Positions 48,919 through 62,193 of a stretch of DNA of 64,000 nt are shown here, in pieces. Position numbers and translations under genes: made by a program. The DNA is taken from assembly GCA_030848705.1 (NCBI GenBank), contig CM061238.1, forward strand, positions 82,546,685 to 82,610,684, read 5' to 3'. The stretch's first letter is position 1. Each line of letters starts with the position of its first letter. The notes beneath the pieces are model-generated. The model saw only the letters and a list, made by a program, of their open reading frames with translations. It had not been told where the DNA came from and made no database searches. This stretch comes from Heracleum sosnowskyi (lineage: Eukaryota; Streptophyta; Magnoliopsida; Apiales; Apiaceae).

Positions 48919-49462
48919 TGTTAGGCCGAATACACAATATATAATCAAGTATGTATGAGAATAACAATCAAGAACACAGGTTTGTAAATCAACAAACTGA
49001 ATTATATTAAATAATTCTCTCTTAGTGATGTTAATGAATCACAAAGAGCTACTAGGTTACAAGAATAATAATTCTATGTTCGCATCCCTTCTAGGGATAA
49101 CCTATCTGTGTTTATATAGTACACAGCTACATACAATCCTTATCTAATTGATACTCCTATAAATTAGCTATACAATTATTATCAATTAAGGATTGCTTCA
49201 GTCTTCTGTCCAGTCTCCTTAGATGTATCAATATATTCTGCTTCTTTCCATCTTCAGAATATATTGCTTCTAGAATCTTTATCTTTGCACCGACTGCTAA
49301 GTCAACTATCACCCTGTCAGACTTTAACAAACTCTGACCGGCTTCCATATAAACTCTTCACCTAGTCAGACTTTATCAAACTCTGACTGGCTTCTATATA
49401 AACTCTGATATGTACCTGTTACTTAAACACTGATGAACAAACGTCAGCAATTATATCTAACA
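48919..49462 (-). repeat. Element C 5' LTR
   Basis: This 544-bp LTR differs from the 3' LTR at three sites by eye (near 49,048, 49,225 and 49,362). Confidence 0.95.
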
Positions 49463-50340
49463 TCTTCCTTTTTCGGTAGTCTGCACTCAGTTGACTTGTG
49501 ACCAATCTTGTCACAGTTGAAGCACTTTCCTTGAAATTTCTTCTTAGAAACTCCACCCTTAGGTCCCAAGTTGGGCCTCTTGTCTGGTTTCCCCTTTTTG
49601 AACTTGGAGTTCTTTTTCACCTCCACAACATTAGCATTGGAAGAAGAGACAGACCAATTTTTATTATCCTCCTCAATTCGGAGTCTCAAGACAAGGTCTT
49701 GCACTGTCATCTCCTTTCGCTTATGCTTCAAATAATTCTTGAAGTCCTTCCAACCAGGGGGCAATTTCTCAATAATAACGGCTACCTGGAAGGCTTCATT
49801 CATGGGCATTCCCTCAGATTCCATGTCATGCATTATCATCTGAAGGTCCTGAACTTGACTAACCACCTTCTTGGAATCCACCATCATAAACTCAAGGAGT
49901 CGGGCCACTATAAATTTCTTAGTACCCGCATCCTCGGTTCTATACTTTCTGTCGAGTGAGTCCCACAAAGCTTTGGACGTCTTTAGCACACTATACACAT
50001 TGTACAGTGAATCACTCAAACAGTTCATTATATAATTTCTGCACAAGAAATCAGAGTGGTTCCAAGCTTGAACTGCACTAACTAGCTCAACATCAGACTC
50101 ATCGTCTTTCAGCTTAGGTGCATCCTCGGTCAAGAACCTCACAAGGTTCAAGGTGGTCAGGTAAAACAACATCTTTTTTTGCCACCTTTTGAAATTCAGC
50201 CCATTGAATTTCTCCGGTTTTTCCGCATGAGCGGTTACCGGTACAGCCGTATTAGGCACCACAAGGGTCGCCGTTTTAGGCACTGCCTCAGCAGTTACAC
50301 GCCCATCACCAGACAAACTAGCTCCGTCAACTCCCGACAT
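49463..50340 (-). pseudogene. gag: Element D gag, cut at its C-terminus by element C
   Basis: About 293 codons start at ATG 50,340 (MSGVDGASLSGDGR); an in-frame ATG nine codons upstream is less likely. The Copia gag core includes AEKPEKFNGLNFKRWQKKML, TSKALWDSLDRKYRTED and EKLPPGWKDFKNYLKH. A single CCHC knuckle, CFNCDKIGHKSTEC, is at about 49,485-49,530, followed by RLPKKE at the element C boundary. The short gag with one knuckle contrasts with A and C. The apparent extension to 49,444 is element C LTR sequence. Confidence 0.92.
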
Positions 50341-51666
50341 TTCTGAAAACAAGATTATTATTTTCACCAGTCAGTTTGTTTGTATAAATAATTGATAATT
50401 ATGATCATTATTACATGCATGATAATCCACAAAATCAAGCAGCGCGCAGAGTGATATTTGTAAAATAATTATGCAGGATAGTGCAGACTGATAACACGTT
50501 ATCAAACATCACAATTTGAAGAAATCCATATGCATTAGATAGCAGTGAATCCCGTACATGCAAATGTGCAAGTAAAAACCAGATTCAGGAACAAGCATAT
50601 TGTAAAAACTGCATAGCAAAGAACCTCCACCTTAAATTAATTAACAAGCAAAAAAAAAATTTAACAAAATTCTACCCATTATTAATAACATGAGCAAACC
50701 CGTAACTATGTGAACACATGTAACCATATAAAAGTAGTCTCATATTCTCTTTCTATATTCCTTGCAGGCGAGAGATATGCAATAATTATCCAATAAAATA
50801 AAGCATATAAAATACATAATTAAACTCCGTCAGTGACAAACGATCATATCCAATTATAGGTTGACCAAAAGCTAGATAAGAGCTGTTTTTACAAAATTAA
50901 GCAACTAAACAAGATTTAAAACGGTAGCAACTAGCATGCATGGCAAAAGAGATATAACCACTATATAAAAAAACATTAACCAACTTAAGACCTCTTTTAC
51001 CAAAAAAAAAAAATATACTTGACATAGAACAACTAGCATAGGCAGAAAGGTAATAAAATGGAGAATATTAAAGGAACAGGAAAACCACCAATGGCTCACT
51101 AACCCACCATTAAACAACATAAACATGCCAAAGGATAAACCAATAAACCAAACACTATACCATCATGTACGAGAGACAAGAGACAGAAGTAACCAAATAT
51201 AATCATAATTTTACAAAATGTAAAGCAAATTAACAGCTACAAAAGCATGCAGGGTACCGAGGATAAATACATCAATTTAAGAACTGATCTAACAAAACTT
51301 TACAAGTATAAGAAATTAAATCAGCAAAAGAGTACACAACAAAATAAAAAAGTTGTATATCAAAACCTCTATATTCCTAGAAAATAAAAAACCAGGGAGA
51401 AACCAAAACTGACTTGGCATATATGGATCTATTCAAAGGGAAAAAAAAATATACATGTCCACTACCACATGCAGATCTAAGAAACGAAAACATTAACCAA
51501 ACCAAATATACAGAGCCCATGCAAAATTAGAACTCATGTAAAAAAAAAACTGGACATGCGATAAAAAGATAAAATCAAATCACTATACTCCCGGAAAAAA
51601 AAAAATCAAACAAATCAGTTTATGGATTAAACCAATTCATATGAATTATGGGATCTGTTTTAAGCT
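50341..51666 (-). other. Element D leader between 5' LTR and gag
   Basis: This 1.3-kb AT-rich leader has several short A-runs and no coding signal. The bases next to the LTR (minus AGCTTAAAACAGATCC) do not match the usual initiator-methionine PBS, and I could not identify another tRNA match. Confidence 0.6.
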
Positions 51667-52161
51667 CGTAGGATGTATAGAGAAAGATTATACCTGAAAA
51701 CAAGATTACAAAAAGAATGTACCGAAAATGATTCGAGGCACGTGATAACCACGCTATCCTTAAAACAGATAAGCCCCTTCTGTATGGTGCTCGAAGGTGT
51801 GTTGTGGCTTCCGTCTCCCAGGATACAACGAATTGAGGTGATCTTAAGCACTAGAGATCCGCCTCCTACGAACCGAACAAACACCGCTACTATCTCACTG
51901 AATAGAACCTAGAGCTCTAAGATGAATACTCAAGAAAAGCTAGTGGGGTTCTTTTTTTTTTGTCTAAAACAATGAACCAAAAGCCTACTTATATAGTAGT
52001 ACATAAAATGTAACTCCCAAATGCAATAACTTTGTAACCTACATTATAATGACCAAATAAATATTATCTAGTAATTATAGGAGTTACAAAATCAAACAAA
52101 TGAGTTACAAAATCAAAGAAAAGAAAATGCAATTAATTATTTTATTCAAAAAAGTCCAACA
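51667..52161 (-). repeat. Element D 5' LTR
   Basis: It reads TGTTGGACTT...CATCCTACG on the minus strand. The last base is G where the 3' LTR has A, and the poly-T/C tract near 51,945-51,961 is longer. It is otherwise almost identical to 33,283-33,773. Confidence 0.92.
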
Positions 52162-52200
52162 GTTTCTTCGAACTTATCTTTTTAAACACCTTTGATATGT

Positions 52201-54862
<2,662 letters not shown>

Positions 54863-55361
54863 TAGTAAGCTTAAAACTCGAGCGATGCACAGATTGTAAT
54901 TAATAATTGTTATTTTTATTATTTATGTGTTAATATTGTATTAATTGCATTTTCTAAAAATATAAGTAGGCGTGTTGAAAATTTTAAATACTTAAAAGTA
55001 TTACAATAGATTTTAAAATAAATGAGTAACTGTTTGCCCGTTATATTTTTGGAAAAGGAGGGTTCTTATTAAGGAAAAATAGAAAAAAGTAACCTGTTTT
55101 TACCGGTGGAAAGCCCCAAATCAATTAATTTCTTTTATTTATTCTTGTTTTTTTTCAATAATTCTCCTGATAAGGATTTATGCCATTTTTATTCTATTTT
55201 GTTTGTTTAATTTAATCTCATCTTAATGAGTTTTGGTCCCAATTCGTTTGGGTTTTGTTTATCCTCTTCTTGTGAGAGATTGGTGTATTTTGGTGTGTTT
55301 TGGAATAATCTGACGTCTGAGAGGTTAGATCTGTGTGATTTTCAAGGTTTTTGATTCAGTG

Positions 55362-55585
55362 ATGAAGATTTCTATGAGATTGCAATTACGGTCGATAGCT
55401 CAAACTGGTTGTGGCGAAGGAGGTACATGTGTGTGTATATATCAAATTCAACAAATCGCTTGATTGTCTCTCGATAAAGACTGTAATCAGCGATATGATC
55501 TGTTTTATGTTTGTTCGACTCGATTGTTTTTGTAGATGCCGTATGGCTTTTCATTAATGAATTAATTTCCGTTTCAAAAAAAAAT
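55362..55585 (+). pseudogene. Possible captured gene fragment with one intron
   Basis: An ATG at 55,362 opens 61 nt (MKISMRLQLRSIAQTGCGEG) ending at a donor-like GGAG/GTACATG. A 113-bp segment ends TTTTTGTAG at 55,535, and the next bases stay open in the joined phase. Composition differs from the repeat modules on both sides. I recognise no protein family. It may be a host exon carried by the surrounding Helitron-like unit, or chance. Confidence 0.25.
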
Positions 55586-56024
55586 GTTTTAGCTGAAAAG
55601 GTAATAGCCCGTAATTTAAAGTATTAAAATAGGTTTTAAAATAAATAAGTAAGGGTTTGCCCGTGATATTTTTGAAAAAAAAGGGTTTTCGTAAGGAAAA
55701 ATAGAAAGAGTAACATATTTTAGTTGAAAAAGGAAATTGCCCGTGATATTTTTAGAAAAAAAGAGGATTTTGTTAGAAAAAAAATAGAAAAGGTAATGTA
55801 TTTTAGCTGAAAAAATAATTGGTTATAAATAATGTTATTATTTAATAATTGTTTCTTTAAAAATTAAAAGATAGAAAAAGTATCATGTTTTAGCTGAAAA
55901 TGTAAGTGCCCGTAATTAAAAGTATTAAAATAGGTTTCAAAATAAATAAGTAAGGGTTTACCCGAGATATTTTTGAAAAATGAGTGATTTTAGTAAGGAA
56001 AATAGATTGAGTAATGATGTGTAA

Positions 56025-56930
56025 AAATAATATAAACTGCAAGCGCAGTGTTTAGTTGTAGCAATCACAGATCGATCCACAGAGACTATGTATTTTCGAA
56101 ACCCTAACAATTAACTCAGGCGAACTAGACAATAAGATTTGAGATGAGATTTGTTTAACCTAATTAACAAATTAAATCAAATAAGGAAAACCTAGGAATC
56201 CGAATCCATTAATCAGTCACAATTAATATCAACTCGCCCTAAAATCAATTCTCTTTTCTTCACAAATAAGATATATCAATTAACGAGACAAGCATATACT
56301 ATGAAACTTGTTATCTAACAATAACCCATCAAAATTTCATGGAGCAAGCATAGGCTATGAAACATAAATTCGGTAACAATAATATATCAAAATCACTTTG
56401 TCAATTGAACAATTAAGCATTAAGAAAAATTATGAGAATCAATTAATAGGAACGAGAAGATATCAAAAATAATTAAATTAATTTCATCTTCATCCTAAGG
56501 TAAGAGAATTAGCTAGACATAATTTTAGAATTAACAAAACTATTAATATGAAGGTTAATAATATTAAACATAAAACCATGACAATTTAACAAAGCATGCG
56601 TGTGATTTAATGAACTAACAAAACTATTAACTAGATGGTGGCAATTAAAGGATGCAACGTGATGTTTATATAATTAATATAAAAACAAAAAAAGAACATG
56701 CAATAGAACACAACTAAAGGCGAATGACTTACTGTAATAAAAGACAAGAAAAAGAAGTGTACGGATAAAATTATAAAAACAAAGGATCGATATTATACTA
56801 AAAAATGAAGGTTTGCCGGATAATAACCACCAGCCAAAGTATAAAACAGAAAGGCAATTAGCTATCAAATTCTAGGTGTCTCAAATACAAGAGGGGAGAT
56901 ATATATATATATAGGAAAAATAACGGGCTT
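56025..56930. repeat. Probable dispersed repeat of unknown class
   Basis: This block differs in composition from the Helitron-like modules on each side. It opens with AAACTGCAAGCGCAGTG and GATCGATCCACAGAGACT, a pairing I have seen in plant repetitive DNA. I found no TSD, terminal repeats or coding sequence to classify it. Confidence 0.3.
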
Positions 56931-57115
56931 GGGGATGAATTTTAGTATTTTTAATTTATTATTTTAGTATTTTTATATGATTTATTATTATTTTTTATCT
57001 TATTTTATTATCATTTATTTGTATTTTGATCTTAAAAATTTTTAATATGTTGTCGACAGAATAATATCTTGAACTTTTGAATGTAGCTTAGAAAAATAGA
57101 TGATATAAATATTTA

Positions 57116-57240
57116 ATAATAATAATATGTTGTTGACGGGATTCGAATCTTGAACCCGTGGGAGTATTTTAGATACCAAGAAAATAATATTATTTTAATA
57201 TTACATCAAACGATTCTAATTTATCTATATTTATATTTAA
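57116..57240 (-). repeat. Repeat with Pol III B-box-like core, copy 1
   Basis: It contains, on the minus strand, AAGATTCGAATCCCGTCAAC, close to the tRNA B box GGTTCGAATCC. It pairs with a second copy at 57,585-57,722. No convincing A box is visible. Confidence 0.5.
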
Positions 57241-57584
57241 CGGTTATTATTTAGAGAACTATAATTCATATTCAACACTTTAGGCTTACTTTTATGCTGC
57301 AGAGTTAGATACGGATATAATCCAAGCACCTCAACATGCAAATCAAACAACAGTAACTCATTATAATCATACAAATATAACAACAACCTACTTGACATAA
57401 TTCGAATTCTGTAAGGCTGAACAGATTGTGCATTTTTAAGAACCTGAATATCTTTCCAAGAATTAGAATTTTCAGAACAAACCCTCCCCCTTCGGCCCTT
57501 CCTCATAGTATTTTTTATATGATTTTTTTAGTATTTTTTATCTTATTTTATTATAATTTATTTGTATTTTGATCTTAAATTTTT

Positions 57585-57722
57585 TTAATATGTTGTTGAC
57601 GGGATTCGAACCTTGAACCCGTGGGAGCATTTTAGATATCAAAAAAGGAATATTCTTTTAATATTACATCCAACGGTACTCATTTACCTATATTTACATC
57701 TAACGGTTATTATTTAGAGGAC
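57585..57722 (-). repeat. Repeat with Pol III B-box-like core, copy 2
   Basis: The minus strand carries GGTTCGAATCCCGTCAAC, an exact B-box match. It is about 85% similar to copy 1 by eye, in the same orientation about 470 bp away. This could be a SINE or tRNA-derived fragment, or a conserved part of a larger element. Confidence 0.5.
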
Positions 57723-58214
57723 CAAATCAAATGATCAAACTACCAACCAAATAGAGGTTGGTTAAAGATTTCTATTCAATATAGAAAACCTATTTATAAT
57801 TGGTTTAAATTATCAAAATAAGTATTTAAATACTATCCTATTATTAATCAAATACAATTTTTAATATTACTATTTTTATATTATTTTATTATTTATTAAA
57901 TATAGTATTAAAATAGATTTTAAAATAACTAAGGATTGCACCTCATAATTTTGGAAAATAGAGATTTTAGTGATAACAAATTTAAAAGATATTATGTTTC
58001 AATTTAAAGGTAATTGTCATGATATTTTTGGAAAAATAGTATATTTTGTTTGAATTTTTTTTTAATTATAAAGGCAATCAGCTAGTTACTATTTTTATAT
58101 TATTTTATTATTTATTAAATAGAGTATTAAAATAGGTTTTAAAATAAATAAGTAAGGATTGCACTTCATATTTTTGGAAAACAGAGATTTTAGTGATAAC
58201 AAATATAAAAGGTA

Positions 58215-58465
58215 CTCCCTCCGTCCCACCCAATTCTTTGCATTGGGGGACGGGGACTCGGCACGCATTTTAAGGCTCCTTTAATATATATTTCGATAAA
58301 TTATTTTAAATTTATTTTTCTTCTGAATAAAAATATAATGTTTAAATTTTTATTTAGAAAAAGAAAATTTTAAAAATAAGTTGTAGAACTATACTTTATA
58401 GGAGCCTTAAAATGCGTGCCAAGCAGTGTAAAAAAACTGTAAAGAAATGGATGGGACAGAGGGAG
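58215..58465. mobile_element. Stowaway-type MITE with long inverted arms
   Basis: This 251-bp element starts CTCCCTCCGTCCCACC and ends GGGACAGAGGGAG, flanked by TA (58,213-58,214 and 58,466-58,467). Internal arms GGCACGCATTTTAAGGCTCC and its complement near 58,400-58,420 extend the hairpin. Confidence 0.93.
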
Positions 58466-58783
58466 TAATATGTTTTAATTTAAAGATAATTGTCATGATA
58501 TTTTTGGAAAAGGAGTAAATTTTGTTAGAAAAAAGCTTTCGTTATCCTAAAAAGAAAGAGGTATATTTGTAGGAGTATATCCTAAATTTAAACAAATTAT
58601 ATCCCACATTTCCATTTTTTTGATTAGATTTCAATATTATTTGATTTTTATGTATTAAAATATAGTGAAATATTAATGTAGAATAAAATTTTTCCGAATT
58701 TTGATTATTTTATTAATTTATTAATTTATTAATTAGAAAAATTACCGAAAACCAAAACTTTCAATGTTTCGACTTTAATAATA

Positions 58784-60385
58784 CTAGCCAATAACCCGTG
58801 CGATGCACAGATGAATTTTAGTATTTTTTTATCTAATTATCTATATCTTGATTTATATGATTTTAAAAAGTAATCAAATATAATAATATATGTATGATGT
58901 TATTCTAAGTTTTTACAAATCGGATTCTAGAAATATTTCCTCGATTCCTTTTTCTTCTCCGATAAGTTTTCCAATTTTTCTCCAATTTCCTTTTGACTTC
59001 AAGTATTTTCATCTCCTTGCTTTTTTTCACCTTTTTCTAATTGAAATATGATTTTATTTATTTTCCTACAAAACAAAAGAAAACACTTTATTAAATAATA
59101 AAATTACGAAAACAGACATAAAATATGTATTAAAATGTATTAAATTATGGACCTATCAAGTAACATGTTTTAGTCGAAAAAGGTAATTGTCCGTGATTTT
59201 TTTAGAAAAAGAGAGGATTTTGTTAGAAAAAATAGAAAAGGTAATGTATTTTAGGTGAAAAGGTAATTGGTTATAAACAATTTTATTATTTAATAATAGA
59301 TTCTTTAGAAAATGAAAAAAATAATAGAAAAAGTAACATATTTTAGCTGAAAAGGTAAGTGTCCGTAATTAAAAGTATTAAAATAAATTTTAAAATAAAT
59401 AAGGATTTATCCGTGATTTTTTTGGAAAATAGAGGTTTTAGTAAGGAAAAATAGAAATAGTAACATGTTTTAGTTGAAAAAAGTAATTGTCCGTGTTTTT
59501 TTAGAAAAAAAAAGGATTGTTTTAGAAAAAATAGAAAAGATAATGTATTTTAGCTGAAAAGGTAATTGATTATAAATAATGTTATTATTTAGTAATAATT
59601 TTTTAAAAAAATAAGTAAAGATAATTAAGTAAAATCACTAAGTACCGACCGTCCGTCCGGCTAGCAAACTTTTTGCACAGGCGATTTTAACATTAATTTT
59701 GAAATTTATTTTTAAAAGTTTTGAGATTTTAGTATTTCTGAAAATGCTACCTTTTTAAAAAGAATTAAAAATACTACTTAAATAATTCAAATCTAAAAAA
59801 ACTTATAAATTTTATAAAAGTTTATTAACTTAGTACACATGTAACTGACTAAATTATCAATATATTTTGTTGTAATAATATAAATAAAAATGTTTTTAAA
59901 AAAAGTCATATTTTTGCATTCTAATTAAAGTATAACTGGAAGAGTTTGCAGTTATGTAATAGATGTAATTTTTTATTGAATTATATGAATTATTAATTAT
60001 GATTAATATTTTATTAATTGTATTTTTTAAAAAAATAAGTAGGAATGTTAAAATAGTTAAAATTTAAATAATTAAACACATTAAGTAACGGTTTGCCCGT
60101 GATTTTTTTCGGAAAAAGAGGTTTTGTAGTAAGAAAATTACGTGTTTTAGTTGGAAAGTTAATTACCCGTGATATTTTTGGAAAAAATGAGAGATTTTGT
60201 TAGAAAAAATTGAAAAACTATTGTCTTTTGGCCGAAAAAGGTAATTCTTTTTTTATGAAAATATGATGTGTTTTAATTTAAAAACAATCGATTAGTTACT
60301 ATAATTATATTATTTTATTATTTTTAATTAGGACAAATGAACGAAAACCGAAAAACCATTTCAATGTTCCGGTTATTATATAATA
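58784..60385 (-). mobile_element. Helitron-like unit 2
   Basis: On the minus strand the 3' end reads CTGTGCATCGCACGGGT (hairpin), a short AT-rich spacer, then CTAG followed by T (58,784-58,810), which are the hairpin and CTRR of Helitrons. The 5' side begins at 60,385 with TATTATATAATAACCGGAAC, similar to the other units. The interior has the same repeated modules and no ORF. Confidence 0.5.
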
Positions 60386-61357
60386 CTAGCCTATAACCCG
60401 TGCAAGGCACGAGCCTTAAAAAAAATAATAAACTAAAAAATTTAATGTGAACGGAAAATATTAAAATTAAATTAAATTAATATGATAAATTATAAAATGA
60501 GAAACTTAAATATTAATTGGAACATAAAAAAATATAAAAAATTATAGATGGGGCTGAGGAAGATAAATGTTAAAATAAGTAAGTTTTTTTTAATAAGGAC
60601 AAATAGAAAAACTAACATATTTTAATTAAAAAAAGTAAATGCCCGTAATATTTTTAAATGTGTTTTAATTATATTAATTTTATTTGCTAAAAAAATACGT
60701 TCACTTGTTAAAATAGGTAAGTTTTTTTTAAATAATTAAAAGTATTAAAATATGTTTTAAAATATATAAGTAATTTTAATTAAAACATGTTAGTTTTTCT
60801 ATTTGTCCTAATTACACTTTTTTATAACAAAATCTACTCATTTTCCAAAAAGATCACAGGCAATTACCTTTAAATTTAAACATATTACCTTTTATATTTG
60901 TTCTCACTAAAGTCTCATTTTTCAAAAAATATCATGTGCAACTCTTACTTATTAATTTTATTAAAATAGATTTTAATTATTTTAATTATTTAAAAAAGTT
61001 TACCTATTTTAACATGTCAACGTATTTTTTTAACAAACACGATTAATTTAATTAAAACACTTCTAAAAATATCACAGACAGTTACTTTTTCTTTTAATTA
61101 AAACATGTTATATTTTCTATTTGTCATTATTATCAATATTATTTTCATAAATAATAAAATAATATTAATAATTCCCCATCTGTATTCTTTATTTATTTTT
61201 TCTATGTACCAATTAATATTTAAGTTTTCCATTTTATAATTTACCATATTGATTTTTATTCTTTATTTAATATTTTTTGTTCTCATTATTTTTTTAATTT
61301 GTCAATTTCTAATCTCTTTTGATGGCTCGTGCCTTGTACGGGTTGTAGGCTAATAAT
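60381..61357. repeat. Large imperfect foldback, about 970 bp
   Basis: The left arm from 60,381 (ACTAGCCTATAACCCGTG) and the right arm ending at 61,357 (CGGGTTGTAGGCTAATAAT) are inverted copies. Pairing continues inwards through GATAAATTATAAAATGAGAA and GGACAAATAGAAAAACTAAC for about 400 bp per arm, with a loop of roughly 100 bp near 60,800-60,900. Both ends carry the ACCCGTGC-AAGGCACG hairpin motif. Confidence 0.75.
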
Positions 61358-61497
61358 CTATTATTTTAAATCGGCGTAAAAGATGACTTAGCTAACAATC
61401 AAATGAGACAGATTTAAAATAGTTATATATTGATAAATTAAGGCAGTTATTATATTAAAATAGTTTTTCCACTTTTAAAATTTTAACATTTATTTAA

Positions 61498-62184
61498 GGG
61501 TTTTTTTCATAAATACCCACCCCTAAATGTTTTTTTTCAAAAATACTATGGTTTTTTGAACTTTTTGCAAAAATACTATCTTTTTGAAATTATTTTCAAA
61601 AATACGGTCTGCAACTAGATGCAACCACGTGCAACTTTTGCAATCAGAATCAGATGCAACCATCTGCAACTTTTGCAACCAGAATCAACCTGATGCAACT
61701 TGTTAGTAATGATGTTTTTCCGGCGTCCTGATTTTAGGGTTGTAAACAACCCTAAAATCAGGGTAGGTTAGGGTTTAGAGTCTAGGGTTTAGGGTTTTAC
61801 AACCCTAAACCCTAAACCCTAAGTCCGTATACGAATTATTCGTCATTCTTAATATTTTTAAAACCCAAAATAGAAAAATTGAACCCCAAAAGTTAACTAT
61901 TGAACCCACGGGGTAAACCAAGACCACAAGTTTACCCCTTTTATTAATAATTTTTTTTGAATTTTTAGCTGTTTTTTCAATTATTTTTTTAAAAAGTTGC
62001 ATATAGTTGCATTTGGTTGCTTTGGTTGCATCTGGTTGCGTTGGTTGCAGACCGTATTGTTTGAAAATATTTTTTGGTTGCATCTAGTTGCATTTAGTTG
62101 TAGACCGTATTTTTGAAAATAATTTCAGAAGATAGTAAAATTGAAAAAAAAACTTAGAAAAAGTAGTATTTTTGACAATTTCTC
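61498..62184. mobile_element. Mutator-type (MULE) non-autonomous element
   Basis: This 687-bp element is flanked by a perfect 9-bp direct repeat TTTATTTAA (61,489-61,497 and 62,185-62,193), the TSD length of Mutator elements. Its ends are inverted: the right end complements to GAGAAATTGTCAAAAATAC, the left is GGGTTTTTTTCATAAATAC, and similarity continues through TTATTTTCAAAAATACGGTC. The inner arms carry repeated GATGCAAC/GTTGCATC words. The 92-codon minus ORF at 61,805-62,083 is translation of the arm and spacer, not a gene. Confidence 0.85.
61757..61822. repeat. Inverted telomere-like repeats inside the MULE
   Basis: TTTAGGG-type units (GGGTTTAGAGTCTAGGGTTT) are followed by CCCTAAA units (ACCCTAAACCCTAAACCCTA), head to head around TTTTACAACC. 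Confidence 0.85.
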
Positions 62185-62193
62185 TTTATTTAA

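Larger units (their letters stand above)
37458..49462 (-). mobile_element. Element C: young Sirevirus-like Ty1/copia retrotransposon
   Basis: This is a 12,005-bp element with two 544-bp LTRs (37,458-38,001 and 48,919-49,462), perfect TSD TCTTC (37,453-37,457 and 49,463-49,467), PBS, PPT and full domain order gag-PR-IN-RT-RH-third ORF. The LTRs differ at three positions by eye (about 0.55%). It is inserted in the gag/pol junction of element D in the same orientation. The RT/RNase H (LGLWYPRESEFKLIGYSDAD, NPVQHSMTKHISIRYHF) and the long third ORF point to the SIRE lineage. About 40 copies of CAGAGTTT/AAACTCTG are spread over its length. Confidence 0.96.
33283..52161 (-). mobile_element. Element D: Ty1/copia retrotransposon, interrupted by element C
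   Basis: LTRs at 33,283-33,773 and 51,667-52,161 are flanked by a perfect TSD GTTTC (33,278-33,282 and 52,162-52,166). Gag (49,463-50,340) and pol (34,314-37,457) are on the minus strand and are separated only by element C. Removing C leaves an element of about 6.9 kb, an ordinary size for Copia. It has no third ORF. The LTRs are almost identical, differing by a poly-T length, one internal substitution and the changed terminal base, so insertion was recent. Its RT and RNase H are clearly distinct from the Sirevirus-like A and C. Confidence 0.95.
54863..58783 (-). mobile_element. Helitron-like unit 1 (tentative)
   Basis: Read on the minus strand, the upper end starts TATTATTAAAGTCGAAACAT at 58,783, the sequence type found at plant Helitron 5' ends. 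The lower end, near 54,863-54,895, has a GTGCATCGC hairpin remnant without a clean CTRR. The interior repeats modules such as GGTAATTGCCCGTGATATTT. No Rep/helicase ORF is present, so it would be non-autonomous. A Stowaway MITE (58,215-58,465), two ~130-bp related repeats and a possible gene fragment lie inside. Confidence 0.4.

Noticed and set aside
49444..49467. Extension of element D gag beyond the LPKKE residues
   Set aside because: The last codons are element C LTR and TSD sequence, not D coding sequence.
61741..61825. True telomere or chromosome end
   Set aside because: Only a few units in head-to-head orientation, enclosed in a Mutator-type element with its own TSD.
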